From Methanomicrobiales archaeon (GTDB taxonomy: Archaea; Halobacteriota; Methanomicrobia; Methanomicrobiales; JACTUA01): a stretch of 7,249 nucleotides of DNA. The stretch's first letter is position 1. Each line of letters begins with the position of its first letter. Both the position numbers and the translations under genes were made by a program. The notes under the pieces are model-generated. The model saw only the letters and a program-made list of their open reading frames with translations, was not told the DNA's origin and did not search any database. Below are positions 1 through 5,827 of the stretch, piece after piece. The stretch spans positions 1 through 7,249 of the forward strand of contig JAJRCM010000121.1 of assembly GCA_028678965.1 (NCBI GenBank), read 5' to 3'.

Positions 1-1079
1 AAGTAGCGAGCCCTGACCTCAGGCTCGCTATCGCCCGCGCCAAAGCCCTGGTTGAGGGACGTATCGAGGCGGACGGCGTCTTCATCGCGACGTGCTTCCG
101 GTGTGCGGAGGCTGCCATTGTCAGGAATGAATTACGGCGGTACATCCACGAAAATTCCAGCCTCCCCGTGGTCAGTTATTCATTCACTGAACGGACCACT
201 GCGGGTACCCTCCTCACCCGGATGGAGGCGCTCACCACTATCGCACGGCGACGGGCACTCCTGGCACGGGAGACCCAGTCTGGTCTCACTCTCGGTGTCG
301 ACAGCGGATCCAGCACCACCAAGGCAATTGTGATGAAAGACAACCGCATCATCGGGAGGGGGTGGATACCCACTACAGAGGTACTCAACAGCGCCGATGA
401 GGCGATACAAAAGGCACTCCAGGAAGCGGGTGTCAGGATAGAGGAGATCCAGGCGCTCGGAACCACCGGCTACGGGAGGTATCTCGTTGGACAGCACCTC
501 AAAGCGGACCTCATCCAGGAGGAACTCACTGTCAATTCCAAGGGTGCAGTCTATCTTGCTGACCGGCAGCGTGGCGCATCAACGGTCATTGACATCGGGG
601 GGATGGATAACAAGGCTATAGCGGTGCACGATGGTATTCCCGGATCCTTCACCATGGGTGGTATCTGCGCTGGTGCGAGCGGTCGGTTCCTTGAAATGAC
701 CGCAAAACGGCTTGGGGTTGACATCACTGAGCTGGGACCCCTGGCCATGAAGGGATTCGGGAAGAATGTGCCGATGAACAGCTACTGCATCGTGTTCGGG
801 ACCCAGAGCTTGGTCAATGCCCTCTCCGCGGGGAGTTCCCGAGAGGATGTTGCTGCCGCTGCCTGCCACAGCGTGGCTGAGCAGGTCTTCGAGCAGCAGC
901 TCCAGGAAATTGACATCAAGGAACCAGTGATTATGGTGGGGGGCACCTCCCTTATCGAAGGCCTGGTGTATGCGATGGGAGAACTCCTCCAGACAAAGAT
1001 CGTGGTACCCCCTCACTCACAATATATTGGTGCAGTGGGATCCGCACTCCTGGTGAGTGGGTACATCAAGGGAGCATAG
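1..1079 (+). CDS. mmp15: Methanogenesis marker protein 15 (HgdC/BadF-type ATPase), 5' partial
   Basis: The reading frame is open from base 3 to the TAG at 1077-1079 (358 codons visible), so the true start lies upstream; the family is roughly 400 residues, so perhaps 45 are missing. The C-terminal two thirds is an ASKHA-fold activase of the BadF/BadG/BcrA/BcrD/HgdC family. It shows a phosphate-1 motif [10 protein letters not shown] (294-323), a phosphate-2 motif DIGGMDNK (591-614), and an adenosine motif VGGTS (936-950). Two cysteines, at codons 666-668 ([13 protein letters not shown] context) and 786-788 (YCIVFGTQS context), sit 40 residues apart. They match the pair that holds the dimer-bridging [4Fe-4S] cluster in 2-hydroxyglutaryl-CoA dehydratase activase. 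The N-terminal part carries a CFRC motif (93-104) and looks like the end of a dehydratase D-type subunit. Inferred role: ATP-driven low-potential electron transfer connected with MCR maturation or activation; the exact role is unproven. A GTG at 168 is internal and not the start. Confidence 0.87.
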   Translation, partial: VASPDLRLAIARAKALVEGRIEADGVFIATCFRCAEAAIVRNELRRYIHENSSLPVVSYSFTERTTAGTLLTRMEALTTIARRRALLARETQSGLTLGVDSGSSTTKAIVMKDNRIIGRGWIPTTEVLNSADEAIQKALQEAGVRIEEIQALGTTGYGRYLVGQHLKADLIQEELTVNSKGAVYLADRQRGASTVIDIGGMDNKAIAVHDGIPGSFTMGGICAGASGRFLEMTAKRLGVDITELGPLAMKGFGKNVPMNSYCIVFGTQSLVNALSAGSSREDVAAAACHSVAEQVFEQQLQEIDIKEPVIMVGGTSLIEGLVYAMGELLQTKIVVPPHSQYIGAVGSALLVSGYIKGA

Positions 1080-1670
1080 ATGGAGGCGCTGGAGTACTTC
1101 ACGGTGGAGAGCCCTGAGCCTCTGGGGGCGGAGTACTACCGCAGGATCATGGGAATTGTTCTGCAGGATCTGGATCTTATCAAGATCATCAGCAGGTTGC
1201 ATGTGTATATCGACCCGAAAGTTCCGATTTTTGTGGCGGTCGGGGTCATCAAGAAGCTCCCGTCATTTATCCGGGTGCGGGATTGCGGGAGCGTGAAGAT
1301 CGAGGAGATGCGGGCGACTATCTCTATTGGGAATGAGACCTATCTCGCTCCTCTTCTCATCATGCTCCAGGGGAAGTTTGGAAAGGATCAGATCGACCAG
1401 CCGGATCGTTTCACCGTGATCATCACCTCCGATCAGCCCATCCAGGCAGATATTGAAGATATGGTGGTCACCGACCCCAGTGAAGGGATCTATCGTGACC
1501 TGATCTATGCGATGCAGTACGCGGCACCGGAGGGGTTCAAGGTACGACAGCAGTTCGTGAGCAAGGAACTTTTTTACTATGTAGCAAGCGAGAACACCTT
1601 GGACGATGCCATGGTCAGGTCCCTTGTTGTGGAGAAGTTTGCCCTGATGGGAGTCCGCTATGATCCTTGA
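1080..1670 (+). CDS. mmp17: Methanogenesis marker protein 17, MCR activation complex component
   Basis: A 196-residue soluble protein with no signal peptide or membrane segment. The ATG directly follows the mmp15 stop codon, and GGAG at 1071-1074, 5 bases before it, supports this start. Size, position between mmp15 and mmp7, and sequence character (for example IEEMRATISIGNETYLAPLL near residues 74-93) match the methanogenesis marker 17 family; this is recognition from memory, not a search. Mmp17 is known as part of the component A3a complex (with McrC, Mmp3, Mmp7 and the ATPase A2) that reductively activates MCR, and recent structural work on that complex reports nitrogenase-like Fe-S clusters. 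The protein has a single cysteine, C69, in an RDCG context, so it could offer only one thiol ligand to a shared cluster; that ligand role is inference. Its last 11 bases overlap mmp7, consistent with coupled translation of two proteins of one complex. Confidence 0.85.
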   Translation: MEALEYFTVESPEPLGAEYYRRIMGIVLQDLDLIKIISRLHVYIDPKVPIFVAVGVIKKLPSFIRVRDCGSVKIEEMRATISIGNETYLAPLLIMLQGKFGKDQIDQPDRFTVIITSDQPIQADIEDMVVTDPSEGIYRDLIYAMQYAAPEGFKVRQQFVSKELFYYVASENTLDDAMVRSLVVEKFALMGVRYDP

Positions 1671-2598
1671 ACCCATCACCTACTCAGGGGGCATTTACCG
1701 TCATGAGGAGATGGTAGAGCTGATTGAGGACCTGGGCGGACACATCATCCAGCGGCAGGTGATTGCCGGAGACGTGGTTATCCAGGCGAACGTTCCCAGG
1801 GAGGATATCGGCATTCTGAAAGAGGTTGCAAAACCCCTCCTCGGTTCCATCACCATATCCCCTCTGGTGGGAACCGAGATTGCCGTGGTGAGTATGAGCC
1901 TCGAGATCCACCATCTCCCCCACACATCCTGTGACGTAGCTGAATACCTGAGGCGGTATGGGTCAAAGACAAATATGGTGGGGCTCGCTCGGGGATTCGG
2001 AAAACGGATTGCGAATCTGAACGTTGAGGAGAGGGACGTGATCAACGAACACGATGGAGCGATCTTCCTTTTGGGAAATTTTGAGGAATGCATCCACTAC
2101 AAATTCCCCACTCTGCGCCGGGGAATCCATGTTCCGATTGTGGTTACCGGTGGGCCATCAACGGAGTCTCTGAAGAAAATAATCGATCCCCCAGTGGAAG
2201 GGTATGTCGGAGGAATTGGGCGCCTGATGCACCGCTACCGTCGCCCCGAGGAGCTGGCAAAACTGGAAGAGATCGTGGCAGAGATATCCAGGGTGCTGGA
2301 TGTGCGGAGAGCTGAGATCGCAAAAGATCCTCTCTCCATAAACCCACCGCGGTTGATGGAAGTGATCAAGGAACAGGTCAGTGCCATTGAGGAAGTCACC
2401 TCTCCCACACCCATTACGGTCCAGATGACTGGCCTCCGTGTGAAGCTTCCCTACGAGACCTACGCGGGTGCCATCCGCGATTGCGAGATTGAGGATGGTA
2501 TCCATATCGGTGATATCGCCCATATCCTTCCTTCACGGATGCGCAACTACATTATCGTGCGGATCAAACCATTCTCAGAGACAAATATTGTTGTGTGA
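1660..2598 (+). CDS. mmp7: Methanogenesis marker protein 7, MCR activation complex component
   Basis: A 312-residue protein, the usual length for the family. The block from residue 87 to 116 (PHTSCDVAEYLRRYGSK, then TNMVGLARGFGKRIA) is the signature I recognise for methanogenesis marker 7. Start ATG 1660 is supported by GGGAG at 1649-1653, 6 bases upstream, inside the end of mmp17. Mmp7 is a known component of the A3a complex that activates methyl-coenzyme M reductase in an ATP-dependent reaction by reducing Ni in F430. There are three cysteines: C91 (in the signature), C144 (EECIHYKF) and C275 (IRDCEIEDG). These are candidate Fe-S ligands, by inference from the reported presence of complex Fe-S clusters in the activation complex. 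A glycine-rich stretch, VTGGPS (162-167), and YVGGIGRLMHR (182-192) look like a Rossmann-type loop region. It is the third gene of the operon; the next gene begins 2 bases after its TGA. Confidence 0.92.
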   Translation: MILEPITYSGGIYRHEEMVELIEDLGGHIIQRQVIAGDVVIQANVPREDIGILKEVAKPLLGSITISPLVGTEIAVVSMSLEIHHLPHTSCDVAEYLRRYGSKTNMVGLARGFGKRIANLNVEERDVINEHDGAIFLLGNFEECIHYKFPTLRRGIHVPIVVTGGPSTESLKKIIDPPVEGYVGGIGRLMHRYRRPEELAKLEEIVAEISRVLDVRRAEIAKDPLSINPPRLMEVIKEQVSAIEEVTSPTPITVQMTGLRVKLPYETYAGAIRDCEIEDGIHIGDIAHILPSRMRNYIIVRIKPFSETNIVV

Positions 2599-2600
2599 TC

Positions 2601-3038
2601 ATGGAGTTTGAGGATATTCTGGATTCGATTGTCGAGCGGGGATCGAAGAAGACTGCTGAGGATTGGTTGCAATCCATCAACCAGGAGTACGGGAGGATCC
2701 CCCTGATCTTTGAGCGAATGGCGGAGCGGCCCGAGGTGCTGATATCACATCTGCTGTACAAACAGACAGTGACTACCACGAGCTTGCTCGACCCAAAAGT
2801 GGTGGAGCTGATCAGCCTTGCCGTGGGGGCCTCCCTGAAGTGTCGTCACTGTGTGGATTACCATATCCAGGCGGCCCTGAAGAAAGGGGCTACCAGGGAT
2901 GAGATCCTGGAGGTTATACTGATCGCAGGACTGACAGCAAATGCTGCAGTACTCGCTAATGCGTATCGCGTGATGAATGGGGCTATTCTCCGGTGTGGTG
3001 GTTCCTGCGATGTGAATCCCCCCAGCCTGGATGAATAG
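2601..3038 (+). CDS. AhpD-like / carboxymuconolactone decarboxylase family protein
   Basis: A 145-residue all-helical protein of the carboxymuconolactone decarboxylase (CMD)/AhpD family. The active-site set E69, C81, H83, C84, H88 (in ELISLAVGASLKCRHCVDYH) has the same spacing as Glu118, Cys130, His132, Cys133, His137 of Mycobacterium AhpD, the relay for a CxxC peroxidase/thiol-disulfide reaction. It is therefore more likely a thiol redox or alkylhydroperoxidase protein than a decarboxylase; methanogens are not known for the muconolactone pathway. A second cysteine pair, C132 and C136 (RCGGSC), lies in the C-terminal tail. I chose ATG 2601, 2 bases after the mmp7 stop; an in-frame GTG at 2595, overlapping mmp7, would add two residues. 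No clear Shine-Dalgarno is seen, which suggests translation coupled to mmp7. As the last gene of an MCR-activation operon it may keep thiols or metal sites reduced; that is inference. Confidence 0.88.
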   Translation: MEFEDILDSIVERGSKKTAEDWLQSINQEYGRIPLIFERMAERPEVLISHLLYKQTVTTTSLLDPKVVELISLAVGASLKCRHCVDYHIQAALKKGATRDEILEVILIAGLTANAAVLANAYRVMNGAILRCGGSCDVNPPSLDE

Positions 3039-3052
3039 GTTCAGACAACCGA

Positions 3053-3075
3053 AGGAGGGATGACCTCCTCGTTTT
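3053..3075 (+). terminator. Weak hairpin plus T-run after the mmp operon
   Basis: A 6-bp stem (AGGAGG at 3053-3058 pairing with CCTCCT at 3064-3069) with a 5-base loop is followed by CG and TTTT at 3072-3075. It starts 15 bases after the stop codon of the AhpD-like gene, the right place to end the first operon. A further run of six T at 3118-3123 could be an additional U-rich archaeal termination site. The stem is short, so the call is moderate. The AGGAGG/CCTCC sequence could also be fortuitous. Confidence 0.5.
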
Positions 3076-3141
3076 GATCCTCATGCAGAACACTATTTCA
3101 CCAGATACGCCTCATCGTTTTTTGACAGTCTTTCCAGAGCT

Positions 3142-3186
3142 CCAAAGAATAGTATATATACCGGGGTGCGTACCGAACTGTAAGAA
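3142..3186 (+). promoter_or_regulatory. Archaeal promoter (BRE/TATA) for the glucan operon
   Basis: TATATATA at 3153-3160 is preceded by an A-rich stretch (CAAAGAATA, about 3143-3151) that suits a TFB recognition element. By the usual archaeal spacing, transcription would start about 22-27 bases after the box, near 3181-3186. That gives a leader of roughly 75-80 bases before the GH57 start at 3261. It is the only AT-rich promoter-like stretch I see in a non-coding position of the window, and it lies between the two operons. Confidence 0.7.
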
Positions 3187-3213
3187 TTCCCCCTCGTGGG
3201 TACAGAGGGTACG
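3169..3213. repeat. GGGTAC direct repeats and inverted copy near the start site
   Basis: GGGTAC occurs at 3198-3203 and again at 3207-3212, exactly 9 bases apart. An inverted copy of its core (CGTACC) lies at 3169-3174, between the TATA box and the predicted start site. The arrangement could be an operator for a regulator of the glucan operon. The repeats are short and chance occurrence is possible. Confidence 0.25.
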
Positions 3214-3244
3214 AAGAACCGTATTGCAGGCATACCAGATGTGG

Positions 3245-3254
3245 AGAAGGTAAT
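3245..3254 (+). promoter_or_regulatory. Ribosome binding site for the GH57 gene
   Basis: AGAAGGTAAT matches the archaeal consensus AGGAGGTGAT at 8 of 10 bases and ends 6 bases before the ATG at 3261. A second purine run (GGGAG, 3256-3260) touches the ATG and is too close to serve. This site supports ATG 3261 as the start. Confidence 0.6.
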
Positions 3255-3260
3255 AGGGAG

Positions 3261-4712
3261 ATGTCAAGAGTTTGTTTTGGATTTGAAGTTCACCAGCCGT
3301 TCCGTCTGGATCATCAGTTTGATCCGGAAGCGGGGAGGCGGAACAAAAACCTTCGAGAGGTGTATTTCACCGCGAAGAACCGCGATCTTCTGGAGCGGGT
3401 GGTGCAGAAGTGCTACGTTCCGGCAACGGAGATTGTACTGGAGAATCTCGATCAGGGATTCTGCTGTAGCTTCAGTCTTTCCGGGACGCTCATCGAGCAG
3501 CTGGAGGCCTGGGGGAAGGATGCACTCGATCTCTTTCAGCAGGTAGCCTCTCACCATAATACAGAACTGCTTGCCCAGACGTATTACCATAGCCTGGCCA
3601 GTCTCTTCACTGAAAAAGGCGAATTCGAGGAGCAGATTCGGCAGCATATGCACCTGATGCAGGATACTTTTGGGGTAACGCCCCGCGTCTTTGAGAATAC
3701 GGAATTCATCTTCAATACTACTGTTGCCTCGGTCGCTAAAAAGCTGGGATTTGCCGGGGTCTATGCGGAGGGAGTCGAACGCGTCTTGGGGTGGCGGAGC
3801 CCGAATTATCTCTATTCCTGCCAGGGGATAAAGGTCCTCATGCGCAATTACCGGCTTTCTGACGATATCGCATTCCGGTTCTCGAACCGCCAGTGGGAGC
3901 ACTATCCACTCACCGCGGATACCTTCGCCTCATGGCTCGCGGCGACACCCGGAGATTGCATTCATCTCTTCATGGATTATGAGACCTTTGGTGAACACCA
4001 CTGGCATGAGAGCGGGATCATGGAATTCCTACGATGGCTCCCCCATGAGATCGCGCTCAAGGATACTCAATGCATCCTCCCGTCCCAGGCATTAGAGCAG
4101 GATCCCAGAGATGAGCTGAACATTGCCGAGACTATCTCCTGGGCAGATCAGGAAAAGGATGCCTCAGCGTGGCTGGGCAACTGCCAGCAACTCGCGGCAT
4201 TTCGTGAGGTAGAGCGGGCGGGCAGGCTCGTCAGGGATCGTGAGGTCTGGAGGTACCTCCAGGCGAGTGACCATTTCCACTATATGGCTTCGAAGTCCGG
4301 CTCCTGCGAAGAAGTTCACTCCTACTTCCGGCAGGAAGGTCCTTTTAAGTCGTTTGCAGACTATATGCGTGTCCTCTCAGATTTTGAGGAGCGTTCTGCC
4401 TCCCTCGCTCGGATGCGGGGAGCGGTGCTGGGATTACGATGTCTCCCCCCTGAGAAGGCGTTCCACTTTTTCTCAGCGTACGGCTATACCGGGTACTCTG
4501 CCTACAGCCTGGATGACTTTGCTATGCAGCTGGAAGTGGTGCCCAAGGACTCTCTTCAGTTTCACGTCGAACGAGGAGATTTTGTCCGGTGGGTCGCTGA
4601 TGTTATCGGCGACCATCACCTAGCTGAATCACTGAAAAAGTACCACCTGCCCCACGAACTCTTCGACGCGGTGGATAAACGGAGGAAATACCTTTGGAAT
4701 CGCTTAAAATAG
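3261..4712 (+). CDS. GH57 family alpha-amylase-type glucan hydrolase with extra C-terminal domain
   Basis: A 483-residue cytoplasmic enzyme (no signal peptide) that acts on alpha-1,4-glucans such as glycogen. The five GH57 signature regions are present: HQP at 11-13, the TELLAQTYYHSL block at 101-112, FENTEFI at 144-150 with E148 as likely nucleophile, MDYETFGEHHW at 238-248 with D239 as likely acid/base, and ASDHFHYM at 335-342. The FENTE/MDYETFGEH/SDHFHYM combination is that of the alpha-amylase-like GH57 branch (Methanocaldococcus MJ1611 type), rather than the 4-alpha-glucanotransferase or branching enzyme branches. Residues about 395-460 (PPEKAFHFFSAYGYTGYSAY onward, with SLQFHVERGDFVRWVADVIG) form an added module that resembles DUF5752. 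Its last 19 bases overlap the next gene, pointing to coupled expression with the glycosyltransferases. True specificity (hydrolase versus transglycosylase) cannot be told from sequence. Confidence 0.93.
   Translation: MSRVCFGFEVHQPFRLDHQFDPEAGRRNKNLREVYFTAKNRDLLERVVQKCYVPATEIVLENLDQGFCCSFSLSGTLIEQLEAWGKDALDLFQQVASHHNTELLAQTYYHSLASLFTEKGEFEEQIRQHMHLMQDTFGVTPRVFENTEFIFNTTVASVAKKLGFAGVYAEGVERVLGWRSPNYLYSCQGIKVLMRNYRLSDDIAFRFSNRQWEHYPLTADTFASWLAATPGDCIHLFMDYETFGEHHWHESGIMEFLRWLPHEIALKDTQCILPSQALEQDPRDELNIAETISWADQEKDASAWLGNCQQLAAFREVERAGRLVRDREVWRYLQASDHFHYMASKSGSCEEVHSYFRQEGPFKSFADYMRVLSDFEERSASLARMRGAVLGLRCLPPEKAFHFFSAYGYTGYSAYSLDDFAMQLEVVPKDSLQFHVERGDFVRWVADVIGDHHLAESLKKYHLPHELFDAVDKRRKYLWNRLK
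4681..4696 (+). promoter_or_regulatory. GGAGG ribosome binding site deciding a TTG start
   Basis: GGAGG at 4681-4685 lies 8 bases before TTG 4694-4696, inside the end of the GH57 gene. It is the strongest Shine-Dalgarno among the genes here and marks the rare TTG as the start. The next in-frame ATG codons are about 70 residues further in and would remove the N-terminal nucleotide-sugar enzyme fold. Confidence 0.75.
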
Positions 4713-5827
4713 CTTTTTTCTGCTGGGAATCACTCTACTCCGAGCGAGTGGGCGGTCTTGCCAGCGCTGCGACGCATTTAGCAGAGACCCTGGCGAGGGA
4801 TCACGAGGTTCATTTCTTCACCCGCGGGGACCATGATCGGGTCATCAAGGACGTCAACTATCACTGCTGCCAGCCGGAGGGAAAAAATATTGTCGACTAT
4901 TGCCGGTCGATGAGCATGAGTATGGTAGAGCGGTTCCGTGATTATGATATTCCGCGATTCGATGTCCTCCATTTCCATGACTGGCATGTGGTTGAAGCGT
5001 TGCATCTCCTCCGTGAACGCCCTAATGTGCTCTCCTTCCACTCCACGGAGTTCGGACGAAATGGCGGCAACTTCGGGGACTGGTGGGAGTTCAGGGAAAT
5101 CTCCACCAAGGAGTGGTATGCAGGTCTCATAGCCCAGAAGATACTCGCGGTCTCCCATTCATTAAAGAATGAGATCGGATGGCTCTACCAGATCCCGCAG
5201 GAGAAAGTCGAGGTGATCCCCAATGGGGCCATCCCGGAGGAGTACCGGGCATACATAGATGCGGGGGAGGTAAAGCACCGGTACGGTATCCACCCGCTCA
5301 CCCCCCTGGTTTTTTTCTGCGGTAGAATGGTCTTTCAGAAAGGGCCGGATCTCGTAGTGGATGCCATCCCCGCTATTATCCAGAAGCACTGGGATGTCCA
5401 ATTCATCTTCGCAGGGGAAGGCCATATGCGCCGGTGGCTTACCGACCGATCCCAGTCCCTACCCGCCCAGTTCCTGGGATGGATTCCGGATTCTGAGTAT
5501 GTCAGGCTGCTTAATGCCAGTGATATCGTGGTCATACCCAGCCGAAACGAACCGTTCGGGCTCGTCCTCCTTGAAGCCTGGAGTGCGGAGAAGTGCGTGG
5601 TGGCAGCAGACGTTGGAGGGCTCGCTGAAAATATCGAAAATTTCCGGGATGGCGTTAAGGTATACCCTACTCCCGAATCCGTTGCCTGGGGAATCACCTA
5701 TGTGCTGAACGAGAGGAGCAAGATCTCTTCCCTGGGGAAGGAAGGACGGAAGAAGATCGATCGATTGTTTAAATGGGATTCCATTGCTAAGAACGTAGTA
5801 GCAGCGTATCGGAGTGTCATGGCATGA
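4694..5827 (+). CDS. GT4-type glycosyltransferase (glycogen synthase-like), first copy
   Basis: A 377-residue GT-B fold retaining glycosyltransferase. The N-terminal domain has the VGGLA loop (19-23) typical of glycogen synthases and a HFHDWH motif (93-98). The C-terminal donor-binding domain has FCGRMVFQKG (208-217, with R211 and K216 for the sugar-nucleotide phosphates). It also has the E-x7-E motif, E286 to E294, in NEPFGLVLLE, followed by a GGLAE loop (308-312). It most likely transfers glucose from a nucleotide sugar to a growing alpha-glucan, given its position between GH57 and debranching enzyme genes; donor and acceptor are not determined by sequence. The start is an unusual TTG supported by GGAGG (4681-4685). 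The gene overlaps the GH57 gene by 19 bases and the next glycosyltransferase by 4 (ATGA). There is no signal peptide, so it acts in the cytoplasm. At 377 residues it is shorter than bacterial GlgA (about 480), closer to GT4. Confidence 0.9.
   Translation: MESLKIAFFCWESLYSERVGGLASAATHLAETLARDHEVHFFTRGDHDRVIKDVNYHCCQPEGKNIVDYCRSMSMSMVERFRDYDIPRFDVLHFHDWHVVEALHLLRERPNVLSFHSTEFGRNGGNFGDWWEFREISTKEWYAGLIAQKILAVSHSLKNEIGWLYQIPQEKVEVIPNGAIPEEYRAYIDAGEVKHRYGIHPLTPLVFFCGRMVFQKGPDLVVDAIPAIIQKHWDVQFIFAGEGHMRRWLTDRSQSLPAQFLGWIPDSEYVRLLNASDIVVIPSRNEPFGLVLLEAWSAEKCVVAADVGGLAENIENFRDGVKVYPTPESVAWGITYVLNERSKISSLGKEGRKKIDRLFKWDSIAKNVVAAYRSVMA

Noticed and set aside
579..1016. 145-codon minus-strand open frame opposite mmp15
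   Set aside because: Antisense shadow of a well-supported coding frame; no family resemblance.
168..1079. A GTG-initiated shorter version of the Mmp15 gene
   Set aside because: The frame is open upstream to the window edge and codes for family-like sequence (CFRCAEAA and following), so GTG 168 is an internal valine.
2595..3038. GTG 2595 as start of the AhpD-like gene
   Set aside because: It adds only Met-Ile before a normal ATG at 2601 and has no Shine-Dalgarno of its own. It remains possible, but ATG 2601 is simpler.
2601..3038. Role in aromatic degradation implied by the family name carboxymuconolactone decarboxylase
   Set aside because: The CxxC plus Glu/His set is the AhpD redox type, and the neighbours are MCR-activation genes, not aromatic catabolism genes.
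3039..3260. Possible small RNA, tRNA or riboswitch in the intergenic space
   Set aside because: No cloverleaf, conserved aptamer or extended stem was found by eye; the region is explained by a terminator-like hairpin, a promoter and a leader.
3196..3546. Open frame beginning in the GH57 leader, possible leader peptide
   Set aside because: It overlaps the GH57 coding region in another frame, begins with GTG without a ribosome site, and its product is arginine/serine-rich like an out-of-frame translation.
3264..3902. 212-codon open frame on the minus strand
   Set aside because: It lies wholly opposite the GH57 gene, whose signature motifs are certain; the antisense product has no recognisable motif, and no promoter is seen.
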